DNA from: Eikenella halliae | GTDB lineage: Bacteria; Pseudomonadota; Gammaproteobacteria; Burkholderiales; Neisseriaceae | DNA: 64,000 nt | Direction: 5' to 3' | Assembly: GCF_001648475.1 (NCBI RefSeq) | Contig: NZ_LXSQ01000012.1 | Location: forward strand, 1-64,000 | The notes under the pieces: generated by a model | What the model was told of the DNA's origin: nothing | Databases searched by the model: none | The model's input: only the letters and a program-made list of their open reading frames with translations | Program-made: the position numbers and the translations under genes | Shown here: in pieces, positions 24,370 to 32,823 of the stretch | Numbering within the stretch: the stretch's first letter is position 1 | Layout: each line of letters opens with the position of its first letter

Positions 24370-26181
24370 TTAGTCCAATTTCTTAAAGTGGCGGCGGCGT
24401 TCCAATTCGCTCAGGTAGCGTTTGCGCAGACGGATGGATTGTGGCGTGATTTCCACCAGTTCGTCGTCGTCGATAAATTCCACTGCGCTTTCCAGCGTGA
24501 GCTTAATCGGCGTGGTCAGGCGCACGGCTTCGTCCGTTCCGCTGGCGCGCACGTTGGTGAGTTTTTTGCCTTTGAGCGGGTTCACCACCAAATCGTTGTC
24601 GCGGCTGTGGATGCCGATAATCATGCCTTCGTAGATTTTATCGTTCGGCGACACGAACATGCGGCCGCGGTCTTCCAAGTTCCACAGCGCATACGCCACG
24701 GCTTCGCCTTGCTCTTGGGAAACCAGCACACCGTTGTGGCGGCCGGGCATATCGGGTTTGACCGGTCCGTAGTCGTCGAACACGTGGCTCATCAGGCCGA
24801 CGCCGCGCGTGAGGGTCATGAATTCGCCTTGGAAGCCGATGAGGCCGCGGGCGGGAATGTGGTATTCGAGGCGGGTGCGGCCGTTGCCGTCGCTTTCCAT
24901 ATTGGTGAGCTCGCCGCGACGGCGGCCGAGTTCTTCCATCACCGCGCCTTGGTTTTCATCGGGCACGTCCACGGTGAGGTTTTCATACGGCTCGCATTTT
25001 TGGCCGTTGATTTCGCGGTACACGACGCGCGGTTTGCCCACGGCCAGTTCGTAGCCTTCGCGGCGCATGTTTTCCAGCAAAATCGTCAGGTGCAGCTCGC
25101 CGCGGCCGGACACGCGGAATACGTCGGCATCGGCGGTGTCTTCCACGCGCAGGGCGACGTTGGTGAGCAGTTCGCGTTGCAGGCGGTCGCGGATTTGGCG
25201 GCTGGTGACGAATTTGCCTTCGGTGCCGGCCAGCGGCGATGTGTTCACCATGAAGTCCATGGTGAGGGTGGGTTCGTCCACGCTGAGCATGGGCAGGCCG
25301 ACGGGGTTGTCTTTGTCGCAAATGGTTACGCCGATGCCGATGTCTTCGATACCGGAAATAATCACGATGTCGCCGGCTTCAGCTTCTTCAAGCGGCACGC
25401 GTTCCAAGCCTTTGAAGCCTAAGAGCTGGTTGATGCGGCCTTGGGCGATTTGTTTGTCGTGGTTCATCACGGCCACGGTTTGGCCGGGACGGATTTTGCC
25501 GTTGAGAATGCGGCCGATGCCGAGGCGGCCGGTGTAGTTGTCGTAATCAAGCTGGGAGATTTGCAGTTGCAGCGGCGCATCGGGGCTACCTGAAGGCGCG
25601 GGGGTGTATTTGAGAATGGTGTCGAACAGCGGGCGCATATCGCTGCTCTCGTCTTCTTCGTTCAGCTTGGCGAAGCCGGAGAGGCCGGAGGCATAGACGA
25701 TGGGGAAATCGAGCTGCTCTTCGCTGGCGCCGAGGTTGTCGAACAAATCAAAGGTCTGGTCGATGACCCAGCTGGCGCGGGCGGTGGGCTTGTCGATTTT
25801 GTTGATGACTACGATGGGTTTCAAGCCCAGCGCGAGGGCTTTTTTGGTGACGAAGCGGGTTTGCGGCATCGGGCCTTCTTGTGCGTCCACCAGCAGCAGC
25901 ACGCAGTCCACCATGCCGAGTACGCGTTCTACTTCGCCGCCGAAGTCGGCGTGTCCGGGGGTATCGACGATGTTGATGTGGTAGCCTTCGTATTCGATGG
26001 CGGTATTTTTGGCGAGGATGGTGATGCCGCGTTCTTTTTCAAGGTCGTTGCTGTCCATCACGCGTTCGTCCACGTGCTGGTTGGCGCGGAAGGTGCCGGA
26101 TTGGCGCAGGAGTTGGTCTACGAGTGTGGTTTTGCCGTGATCGACGTGGGCGATGATGGCGATGTTGCGGATGTTTTTCAT
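24370..26181 (-). CDS. typA: Ribosome-associated GTPase TypA/BipA
   Basis: 603 residues. Translational GTPase of the EF-G family, involved in 50S assembly and stress or cold growth. G1 AHVDHGKTTLVDQLL near residue 11, G2 with KERGITI, G3 DTPGHADFGGEV near 73, G4 NKIDKP near 127, then the domain II barrel, EF-G domains and the BipA-specific C-terminal domain (MEELGRRRGELTNM, and GMIIGIHSRDNDLVVN). A DUS is read as APSGSPDA near 200. The TAA stop shares its last base with a DUS. Confidence 0.97.
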   Translation of the reverse strand: MKNIRNIAIIAHVDHGKTTLVDQLLRQSGTFRANQHVDERVMDSNDLEKERGITILAKNTAIEYEGYHINIVDTPGHADFGGEVERVLGMVDCVLLLVDAQEGPMPQTRFVTKKALALGLKPIVVINKIDKPTARASWVIDQTFDLFDNLGASEEQLDFPIVYASGLSGFAKLNEEDESSDMRPLFDTILKYTPAPSGSPDAPLQLQISQLDYDNYTGRLGIGRILNGKIRPGQTVAVMNHDKQIAQGRINQLLGFKGLERVPLEEAEAGDIVIISGIEDIGIGVTICDKDNPVGLPMLSVDEPTLTMDFMVNTSPLAGTEGKFVTSRQIRDRLQRELLTNVALRVEDTADADVFRVSGRGELHLTILLENMRREGYELAVGKPRVVYREINGQKCEPYENLTVDVPDENQGAVMEELGRRRGELTNMESDGNGRTRLEYHIPARGLIGFQGEFMTLTRGVGLMSHVFDDYGPVKPDMPGRHNGVLVSQEQGEAVAYALWNLEDRGRMFVSPNDKIYEGMIIGIHSRDNDLVVNPLKGKKLTNVRASGTDEAVRLTTPIKLTLESAVEFIDDDELVEITPQSIRLRKRYLSELERRRHFKKLD

Positions 26182-26663
26182 GGGGTTTGTCTGCTGTTTT
26201 GTAATCGGATTGGGAATGGGAAAAACTGTGTATTATAACACGGTTGGGTATGCAGTTTTAGCTTCGTTAAAACCGCATTTTCAAGTAACCTTTGAGTCAT
26301 TTAAGGCTACCTGAAATTTGAAAAAAGTAGCCTGCACCCCAAAAACTTTCCCACACAAGGGAAGAGAGACAAACCAGCGCCACTCCGCCATTTGCCGCAG
26401 CAACCCAAACGCGGCAAGCGTAGCCCGATTAGGTAGAGGGTATACGATACACACGCGATTTTCAGTTTTCAGGTAGCCTTTTGCAGGCTGCCATCGGTCT
26501 GATTTTTTGATTCAGCCGACCGATATGCATACCTGCGATGCTGCCTTTGCCCCATCCACATCCCGTTTTCAGACGACCTTCAGGCTACCTGAAAGCGCAG
26601 CTTCAACGAAGTTAAAACGCAGTTTCTGCAAAGCTAAAACACCACACACACAAGGAATCCCCC
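26182..26663. other. Gene-free stretch between typA and the EamA gene
   Basis: Contains DUS at about 26305, 26468 and 26583, one AGGTCGTCTGAA-type DUS in reverse (26568-26579) and dispersed repeat copy 3 (26418-26460). It must contain the typA promoter on the minus strand, but no clear -35/-10 pair could be picked. Confidence 0.5.
26418..26460 (+). repeat. Dispersed ~45-bp repeat, copy 3
   Basis: GCGTAGCCCGATTAGGTAGA, GGGTATACGATACACACGCG. Best-preserved copy of the family listed under 2661-2702. Confidence 0.55.
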
Positions 26664-27521
26664 ATGCCCAACCGCACCGCCGCCATCCTCGCCACTGCGC
26701 TCGCCCCGCTGATTTGGGGCAGCACCTATCTGGTCACCACCGAATTCCTGCCGCCGAACCGCCCGTTCACCGCCGCGCTTATCCGCGTGTTGCCGGCCGG
26801 GCTGTTGCTACTGGCATGGACGCGCAGGCTGCCGCAACGTGGCGAATGGGGCATTGTCGCCCTGCTCGGTTTTCTGAACATCGGCTTTTTCCAGGCCATG
26901 CTGTTTGTGGCGGCATACCGCTTGCCGGGCGGTTTGGCGGCGGTGCTGAGTTCCACGCAAACGCTAATGGTGCTGGTGTTCACTTGGCTGATTGGCAAAA
27001 CCATGCCGCCGAAAGCGGCTTGGGGCTGGGCGGCGGCGGGCGTGGCGGGGATTGCGTTGTTGGTGCTGTCGCCGCAGGCGCGCTACGACACGCTCGGTAT
27101 TTTGGCGGCACTGGCGGGCGCGGCGGCGATGGCCTTGGGCGTGTATTTGTCGAAACACCGCCGCACTTCGCTGCCCGTGTTGGCGTTCACCGGCTGGCAG
27201 CTGTTTATCGGCGGACTGTGCCTGCTGCCCGTCGCCCTGCTGGCCGAACCGCCGTTGGAAGCGTTAAGCGCGGCCAATCTCGGCGGCTACCTGTATCTGT
27301 GCCTGTTCGGCGCGGTGCTGGCCTATGTGCTGTGGTTCGACGGCATCGCCAAACTGCCGCCCGCCGCCGTGTCGTCGCTGGGATTACTCAGCCCCGTCTG
27401 CGCCTTTGTACTGGGCTGGCTGTTCCTCGGCCAGGGCATGGATGCGAAATCGCTGGCGGGCTTCGCGCTGGTGCTGGCTTCGATTTTCGGGGTACAGCGG
27501 GCGGTGGGGAAGGCTGGCTGA
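26664..27521 (+). CDS. EamA/DMT family permease
   Basis: 285 residues, ten membrane segments as two EamA halves (about 6-135 and 145-280). Opening LATALAPLIWGSTYLVTTEF is the usual first segment. The family exports amino acids or small metabolites (RhtA, YdcZ types); the substrate cannot be told. AAGGAA lies 8 bp before ATG 26664. Preceded by a long repeat-rich gap, followed by an unrelated A+T-rich gene. Confidence 0.88.
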   Translation: MPNRTAAILATALAPLIWGSTYLVTTEFLPPNRPFTAALIRVLPAGLLLLAWTRRLPQRGEWGIVALLGFLNIGFFQAMLFVAAYRLPGGLAAVLSSTQTLMVLVFTWLIGKTMPPKAAWGWAAAGVAGIALLVLSPQARYDTLGILAALAGAAAMALGVYLSKHRRTSLPVLAFTGWQLFIGGLCLLPVALLAEPPLEALSAANLGGYLYLCLFGAVLAYVLWFDGIAKLPPAAVSSLGLLSPVCAFVLGWLFLGQGMDAKSLAGFALVLASIFGVQRAVGKAG

Positions 27522-27689
27522 AATTGGAAAAAACAGCCTGCACCAAATCGCAGCAAACCCCAAAAGCCCTCCCTCCAGCCCTCACACACAGGGGAGGAAG
27601 CGGGTTGCCCCCAAACCCCGCCGTTTGCATAAAACCGCAGTCTTCATTTATTTTTGATGCAAGGAATTCCAAAACGAAAGGACTAAAAA

Positions 27690-28691
27690 ATGGCTATTTC
27701 GATTAAATTAAAAAGACGCTGGGATGTTTATACAACCTTGGAAGAAATATTGTCGGCCACCCAGAATCTAAGCGTCTCACCGTTCGGTTTGACAGAAGGG
27801 GGCTTGCAAGACTTTCGTGGGATTAAGCTCATAGGTGAAAGAGCGCAAGTTCCTTTGCGAAATGGATATATGTGGGAAAATATATCCAAACCTCTCCATA
27901 CCTCCCTATCCTATGCCGATTTTTCAGGCTCGGTGTGGCAGTATTTTGCCATTGAAGAGACAGACGATTTTATTCCTGTGATCGACCACGTTATTTTCGA
28001 CGAAAGCATGTTTCAATTGAGCGCCTATGCTATTTGCGGAAATGGCGCTACCTTCTTATCGTGCAGTTTTGCTGGTTGCAAATACAAATGGGGAGATTTT
28101 ATAGGGGCTACATTAAAAGACTGTCGTTTTACCCAAATCAAAAAGAATATCCGCTTAAAGTTCAATAGTTGCAAACTGTTAGAGAACTGCCTATTTAGCG
28201 GAGAAATTCACAAGGCGCTTTTTGGGCATTCCAATCTGAAAAACTGTACCTTTGAAGGGCTGTTATACGACTGCTCGTTTGAAGGGGTTGAAAAGATAGG
28301 GAACCTGCGTAAGGGTGAGATTATTCCGCCTGAAAAGGTAGATAACAGAATGGATGGACTGGATTTTTCTAAGGCGGATATCATAATGTGCAGCCTTTGG
28401 TCATTTTGTTATTTAGATAAAGTGAAACCCTCAAAAAACAATTGTGTATTCAAGGTAACCGATGAATTTCATAACTATTTGCTCACTGCTATTGAAAGCA
28501 GCGATAGTCCTTTAAAAGAGAAATTGATAGAATACGCAAAATTATTCTACGCTCCACATACTACAACCCCTTACAAAGTAGCACATCCTAATAATTTTTC
28601 ATTCAAACATCCAGAAGAAGCAGAACTGAGTCAGCAACTCTACGATTTCGTGTGCAAGGCAGCGGAAGCTACGGGGTGTCGGATCTGTTAG
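27690..28691 (+). CDS. Hypothetical pentapeptide-repeat-like protein
   Basis: 333 residues, no known family named with certainty. The middle (about 90-235) shows irregular pentapeptide-like spacing of F/L and C/S residues (DFSGSVW, TFLSCSFAGC, DFIGATLKDCRF, NSCKLLENCLFSGE, SNLKNCTFEG, YDCSFEG, LDFSKADIIM), which predicts a right-handed beta-helix. It is Cys-rich. Some such proteins mimic DNA or mediate contacts; no function can be given. A+T-rich relative to its neighbours. AAAGGA precedes ATG 27690. The final codons (TGCRIC) fall in a repeat block that recurs elsewhere (GTGTCGGAT), so the natural C-terminus may have been replaced. Confidence 0.7.
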   Translation: MAISIKLKRRWDVYTTLEEILSATQNLSVSPFGLTEGGLQDFRGIKLIGERAQVPLRNGYMWENISKPLHTSLSYADFSGSVWQYFAIEETDDFIPVIDHVIFDESMFQLSAYAICGNGATFLSCSFAGCKYKWGDFIGATLKDCRFTQIKKNIRLKFNSCKLLENCLFSGEIHKALFGHSNLKNCTFEGLLYDCSFEGVEKIGNLRKGEIIPPEKVDNRMDGLDFSKADIIMCSLWSFCYLDKVKPSKNNCVFKVTDEFHNYLLTAIESSDSPLKEKLIEYAKLFYAPHTTTPYKVAHPNNFSFKHPEEAELSQQLYDFVCKAAEATGCRIC

Positions 28692-28730
28692 CCGCCGCAA
28701 TGTGGATTTTTGAATCCGACACCCGCCCGG

Positions 28731-28778
28731 GCATAGCCCGTTGGGGTAAAGTATATGCGGAACGTATGCACGCGGTTC
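28731..28778 (+). repeat. Dispersed ~45-bp repeat, copy 4
   Basis: GCATAGCCCGTTGGGGTAAA, GTATATGCGGAACGTATGCA, CGCGGTT. Preceded by GTCGGAT (28678) and TGAATCCGAC (28711-28720), the arms of the palindrome found at 3156 and 4312, spaced further apart here. Confidence 0.5.
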
Positions 28779-28825
28779 TAACTCAGTTGAAGCCCATGCT
28801 TTCAGGTAGCCCGCCCATCCTCCTT

Positions 28826-28920
28826 TCAGGCTACCTGAAAGTGCAGGCTGCTTTTGAAGCCGTCTGAAAGCCCGAAAAGCAGCCTGCACTTTGTGTTGTG
28901 AATGTGCAGGCTGCTTTTTT
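28826..28920. repeat. Cluster of three DUS dialects with hairpin
   Basis: AGGCTACCTGAA (28829-28840), TGCAGGCTGCTT (28842-28853), AAGCCGTCTGAA (28858-28869), AAGCAGCCTGCA (28877-28888) and a further GTGCAGGCTGCTTTTTT (28904-28920). The two AAGCAGCCTGCA-type copies form an 18-bp inverted repeat enclosing the AAGCCGTCTGAA. Confidence 0.65.
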
Positions 28921-28987
28921 ATGCCCGAACCGCAACCCCATCAACAATCGGGTCGCCCCCCGCCCGCTTTACGCGTATCCTAACGCC

Positions 28988-29842
28988 ATGAAACTTCAAA
29001 ACAACCCCATGTCTCCGAATCAAACCCGCCAATTCCTCCGCATTGCCCGCGCCATCGAATACCTTTACGACCATGCCGCCGAACAGCCCGATTTGGCGCA
29101 AGTGGCGGCGGCAGTGCACGTCAGTCCCGAACATTTGCAGCGCGAATTTTCCGCATGGGCGGGCATCAGCCCGAAAAAAATGCTGCAACACATCAGCATC
29201 AGCCGCGCCAAAGCCGCCCTGAAAAACAGCGAAAGCGTGGCGGAAGCGGCGCACAGCGGCGGATTGAGCGGCACGGGGCGGCTGCACGACTTATTTGTCG
29301 GCATCGAAAAAATGACCCCGGGCGAATACAAAAACGGTGGCGCAGGCCTGCAAATCCATTACACCCTGATTCCCGGCCCCTTTGGCGACCTGTTGGCAGC
29401 AGCAACAGACAAAGGCATCTGCTTCATGCGTTTTTCAGACGACCCTTCCGCCGCCCTGGACGAATTGCGCGCCGAATATCCGAACGCCCGCCTAATCGGG
29501 CAGGAAACCGCATTCCACCGCCAAGCCGCCGACATCTTCCGCACCCAGTGCGGCCGCATTACCCTGCACATCAAAGGCACGCCCTTCCAGCTCAAAGTCT
29601 GGCAGGCGCTGCTCGATATTCCCGCAGGCAGCCTGCAAAGCTACGGCACAGTGGCGCAGGCCGTCGGTTCGCCCAACGCCGCGCGCGCCGTAGGGACGGC
29701 CGTCGGACAGAATCCCGTTGCATTACTCATTCCCTGCCACCGCGTCATCCGCGAAAGCGGCATCATTGGCGGTTACCGCTGGCAACGCGGGCGCAAAATG
29801 GCGATATTGGCGCACGAATTGGGAGACGCTGATGACGCTTGA
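28988..29842 (+). CDS. AraC-type HTH plus methylguanine-DNA methyltransferase (Ada-like, without the zinc phosphotriester domain)
   Basis: 284 residues. An AraC-type domain (about 15-115: IEYLYDHAAEQPDLAQVAAA, HLQREFSAWAGISPKK) is joined to an O6-alkylguanine-DNA alkyltransferase (about 120-284) with the acceptor Cys in IPCHRVIRESGIIGGYRW. E. coli Ada has an extra N-terminal zinc domain that senses methylphosphotriesters; it is absent here, so self-induction by that route is not expected. Start 28988 or 29009 (MSPNQTRQF) are both possible; neither has a good ribosome site. It overlaps alkB by 11 bp, so the two repair genes are coupled. A degenerate AGGTCGTCTGAA-like DUS is at about 29432. Confidence 0.88.
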   Translation: MKLQNNPMSPNQTRQFLRIARAIEYLYDHAAEQPDLAQVAAAVHVSPEHLQREFSAWAGISPKKMLQHISISRAKAALKNSESVAEAAHSGGLSGTGRLHDLFVGIEKMTPGEYKNGGAGLQIHYTLIPGPFGDLLAAATDKGICFMRFSDDPSAALDELRAEYPNARLIGQETAFHRQAADIFRTQCGRITLHIKGTPFQLKVWQALLDIPAGSLQSYGTVAQAVGSPNAARAVGTAVGQNPVALLIPCHRVIRESGIIGGYRWQRGRKMAILAHELGDADDA

Positions 29843-30461
29843 CCTCTTCCCAGAAACCGCCAACCCGCACGCCAACCTCCTGCCCTACGACGGCATCGTC
29901 AGCGATTTCGGACGGATTTTCACCGCCGCCGAAGCCGACCGTTATTTTGAAATTTTGCAGCGTGATATTCCCTGGCGGCACGACGAAGCCGTGATATTCG
30001 GCAAGCACATCATCACTGCCCGCGAAGTTGCGTGGTACGGAGACACGTCCTACAACTACGGCTATTCCGGCGCAAACCGTATTGCCCTGCCGTGGAGCGG
30101 TGTCTTGCACGAACTCAAAAACCGCGTGGAAGCCGCCATCGCCGACATCTGCCCCACCCGCTTCAACTCCTGCTTGCTCAACCGCTACAACAACGGCAAC
30201 GAAGGCATGGCGTGGCACAGCGACGAAGGGCAGGGGCTGGTCAAAGACAGCGCCATCGCCTCCTTAAGCCTCGGCGCAGCGCGCAAATTCGCCTTCAAAC
30301 ACAAAGAAAGCAAGGAAAAACGCGAAATGTGGCTGGAACACGGCCAGCTCATCGTCATGCACGGCGAAACGCAGAAACACTGGCTGCACACCATCCTGAA
30401 AAGCACCCGCATCCAAGAGCCGCGGATTAATCTGACGTTTCGGGTGATGGCGGGGCAGTAA
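29832..30461 (+). CDS. alkB: AlkB-like 2-oxoglutarate/Fe(II) dioxygenase
   Basis: 209 residues. Oxidative demethylase for 1-methyladenine and 3-methylcytosine type damage. The iron facial triad is WHSDEG (His, Asp near residue 125) and KHWLHTI (His near 180); the oxoglutarate arginines lie in EPRINLTFR. It resembles the short ALKBH2/3-like bacterial group more than E. coli AlkB. ATG 29832 lies inside the end of the ada-like gene, giving translational coupling. Hairpin 30505-30547 follows. Confidence 0.9.
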   Translation: MTLDLFPETANPHANLLPYDGIVSDFGRIFTAAEADRYFEILQRDIPWRHDEAVIFGKHIITAREVAWYGDTSYNYGYSGANRIALPWSGVLHELKNRVEAAIADICPTRFNSCLLNRYNNGNEGMAWHSDEGQGLVKDSAIASLSLGAARKFAFKHKESKEKREMWLEHGQLIVMHGETQKHWLHTILKSTRIQEPRINLTFRVMAGQ

Positions 30462-30504
30462 AGATGGCTACCTGAAAACGGAGTTTCTGCGGAGCTAAAA
30501 CGCG

Positions 30505-30547
30505 AAAAGCAGCCTGCACTGTGCTTAAAACACGTGCAGGCTGCTTT
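30505..30547 (+). terminator. Hairpin of AAGCAGCCTGCA pair after alkB
   Basis: AAAGCAGCCTGCAC and GTGCAGGCTGCTTT pair over 14 bp, about 44 bp after the alkB stop. This uses the second DUS-like motif rather than the Eikenella one. Confidence 0.6.
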
Positions 30548-30618
30548 GTATTTATTGGTGCGGGGCTCGAGTTTCGCCGCCATCCGCTTCGCTGATTTGA
30601 ACTTCACCGAAGCTTATG

Positions 30619-30666
30619 CTTTCAGGTAGCCTTCCGGCCGGTATGGCATTGAAGGCTACCTGAAAG
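30619..30666 (-). terminator. DUS-pair hairpin after the FAD oxidoreductase
   Basis: CTTTCAGGTAGCCTTC and GAAGGCTACCTGAAAG are perfect inverted copies 16 bp apart, starting 9 bp after the stop at 30676. No T tract follows on the minus strand, so termination strength is uncertain. Confidence 0.5.
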
Positions 30667-30675
30667 TTTATCCGC

Positions 30676-31920
30676 TTATTCGCACTTCTGCTCGCCCACG
30701 GTTTCGGCCAGGGCTTTGAGGCGGCGTTCGGATTTTTCCACGTAGGGGTTGTTGCTGTCCCAGGCGTAGCCGGCGAGGATGGAGCTGATCATGCGGCTGA
30801 TTTCGGGGTTGCGGTTGGAGGCGTAGATGGCGTCTTGGAAGCTGCCGTCATACCAGCCGTTCACATAGGTGCGGAAGGCGTTGACGCCCGTCATCAGCGG
30901 TTCGGCAAATTCGCGCTGCCAATCGGCTTCTTGGCCTTTGAGCTGGCGGGCGAGCAGGTCGGCGGCGAGTTTGGCCGAGTGCATGGCGATGGTGACGCCG
31001 GAGGAGAAGACGGGGTCGAGGAATTCGGCGGCGTTGCCCAAGAGGGCGAAGTGGCGGCCGTGCAGGGTTTTGACATTGGCGGAATAGCCTTTGATGTGGC
31101 GGAAGGGGAAGTCGTTTTCCCATTGGGCCTTGCCCAAAATGCGCGCGAGCATGGGGATTTCGGCGGCGTAGCGGCGCAGGATGGCTTCGGAATCGCCCAG
31201 GCCGGCGAAGCGTTCGGGCAGGCCGACCACGCCGATGGAGCAGCGGTTGTCGCCGAAGGGGATGAGCCAGAGCCATACGTCGCGGTGCACCGGGTGGGTG
31301 GAGATGAGGATTTTGCTGCGGTCGAAATCGGGGTCGGCGATGTTGTCGTCGATGTGGGTGAAGTGGGCTTCGCGCATGGGCAGGTCGGACGGAGTGTCGA
31401 GGTCGAGCAGGCGGGGGAGGACGCGTCCGTAGCCGCTGGCGTCGAGCACGAAGCGGGCGGTAAGTTCGTAGGCTTCGCCGTTGTCGGTTTCCACGCTGAG
31501 GCGGGCGGTGTCGCCGCTGTTGTCGAAGGCGGTAACGGCGTGGCCGAAGCGCACGTCGGCGCCCTGCTTGGCGGCTTCGTCGATCAGGATCTTGTCGAAA
31601 ATCTCGCGGCGTACCTGGAAGGTGGTGCCGGGGCCGGCGGTGAATTTGTCGGTGAAGTCGAAGTAGGTGTAGCGGCTGCCCCAGGTAAAGGCGGCGCCGT
31701 TTTTAAACTGGAAGCGCTTTTCGGCTTCGACGGCGGGCAGGAAGCCGGCTTCTTCGATGAATTCCATGCAGTGCGGCAACAGGCTTTCGCCGATCACGAA
31801 GCGGGGGAAATGCTGTTTTTCGAGCACGCACACGGAAAAGCCGTGTTTGAGCAGCAGGGCTGCGGCGACTGCGCCGGAGGGGCCGGCGCCGATGATGGCG
31901 ATATCGCAGGATTGGGACAT
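30676..31920 (-). CDS. FAD-dependent oxidoreductase, tryptophan-halogenase-like, of aryl-polyene locus type
   Basis: 414 residues. FAD fold DIAIIGAGPSGAVAAALLL near residue 6, then PRFVIGESLLPHCMEF, the GES motif of the halogenase/geranylgeranyl-reductase group, and GHRHFALLGNAAEFLDPVFSSGV-like FAD closing motif near residue 290. The WxWxIP motif typical of true halogenases is only partly present (DVWLWLIPFGD). Close relatives sit in aryl-polyene and xanthomonadin clusters, where they are thought to act on the aryl head or chain. Here it is the most downstream gene of the minus-strand group reaching back to 38.6 kb. ATG 31920 has GGAGAC upstream. Confidence 0.8.
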   Translation of the reverse strand: MSQSCDIAIIGAGPSGAVAAALLLKHGFSVCVLEKQHFPRFVIGESLLPHCMEFIEEAGFLPAVEAEKRFQFKNGAAFTWGSRYTYFDFTDKFTAGPGTTFQVRREIFDKILIDEAAKQGADVRFGHAVTAFDNSGDTARLSVETDNGEAYELTARFVLDASGYGRVLPRLLDLDTPSDLPMREAHFTHIDDNIADPDFDRSKILISTHPVHRDVWLWLIPFGDNRCSIGVVGLPERFAGLGDSEAILRRYAAEIPMLARILGKAQWENDFPFRHIKGYSANVKTLHGRHFALLGNAAEFLDPVFSSGVTIAMHSAKLAADLLARQLKGQEADWQREFAEPLMTGVNAFRTYVNGWYDGSFQDAIYASNRNPEISRMISSILAGYAWDSNNPYVEKSERRLKALAETVGEQKCE

Positions 31921-32046
31921 GTTTGGTCTCCTTAGGGATGGGGGTGTGGGTTTCAGGTAGCCTTTCAGACGGCCTGGAAGGCTACCTGAAAATCGTGGGA
32001 TAAGGTTTGCGCGGCATCAATATATAAAACCGTATGAGTTTAAGTT

Positions 32047-32150
32047 TCAGACGGCCTTTTTATATTGGGCGGGCAGCAGAAGAGGAAAGAGAAGTTCTGT
32101 CACGGCGGGGTTTCCTTTGAGGTTGGATTGGGGTGCAGGCTGCCTAATCG
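32047..32150 (-). pseudogene. Truncated second copy of the SH3 gene 5' end
   Basis: Read on the minus strand, the stretch from GCAGCCTGCACCCCAATCC through AAAGGAAACCCCGCC GTG closely matches the leader and start of the SH3 gene at 32662 (GCAGCCTGTACCCCAACTCC, AAAGGAAACCCCACC ATG). The short frame that follows (GTG at 32103, TELLFPLLLPAQYKKAV) resembles only the signal peptide and then stops within a DUS. It looks like the remnant of a tandem paralogue. Confidence 0.5.
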
Positions 32151-32662
32151 ACGCGTCGCAGCTGGCTTTTGTGGATATAGCCGTCAATATGTTCGTTGTT
32201 GCCGTATTCGTCTTTTTCGGTATAGGCACCCTGATTGGTGTAATACAGCCAGTCGCCCCTGTTCAATTTCGGAATAATCTGTGCGCGCGTGCCGTTGGGC
32301 AGGGTGGTGAGGATTTCGGACTGCCCTGTAATCGGCTGGCCTTCATCTATTACGTTGTGGCGGACGTTGGCTGAGCCGTCGGGGCTGGCGACGATGTAGT
32401 TCTGCACGATGTAGCCCTGGCTTTGGTGGACGTAGCCCGTGCGGCCGCCGTTTAGTTGGATACGCAACCATTTGCCCTGCCTGCCGAGGATTTTGCGTTG
32501 CGGGCTGTTGGAATCCAGTACGGTGAGGATTTTGCTGTGCGTGCCGGGCGCGGCGCGGACGTTGGCGCTGCCGTCGCATTCGGCATCCGGCAGGAAGTAG
32601 TCGGCGGCTTGGGCGGGCAGCATGGCGGCGGCAAGCAGGAGGGGGAGGAGGAGTTTTTTCAT
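32144..32662 (-). CDS. Exported bacterial SH3-domain protein
   Basis: 172 residues. Signal peptide MKKLLLPLLLAAAMLPAQA with cleavage near residue 19. Two SH3-type domains: DGSANVRAAPGTHSKILTVL with WLRIQLNGGRTGYVH (about 28-85) and DGSANVRHNVIDEGQPITGQ through YIHKSQL (about 95-170). Such domains bind cell wall or protein partners. The start at 32662 is supported by AAAGGA and the signal peptide; a 351-codon frame continuing to 33199 overlaps the MMPL gene out of frame and is not real. Its link with the polyene-like genes is only by position. Confidence 0.8.
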   Translation of the reverse strand: MKKLLLPLLLAAAMLPAQAADYFLPDAECDGSANVRAAPGTHSKILTVLDSNSPQRKILGRQGKWLRIQLNGGRTGYVHQSQGYIVQNYIVASPDGSANVRHNVIDEGQPITGQSEILTTLPNGTRAQIIPKLNRGDWLYYTNQGAYTEKDEYGNNEHIDGYIHKSQLRRVD

Positions 32663-32823
32663 GGTGGGGTTTCCTTTGGAGTTGGGGTACAGGCTGCTTT
32701 TTGCGGCTAAATGGCGGAAAGGCAGTGTTGGTCTGAAAGAGAGGTGGCAAAACCACACCGCAGAAATAGCGTGCCGAAGCCTTCTCGCCCGTTGGACGTA
32801 GACTCCCATGTTTTGCCACGCTT

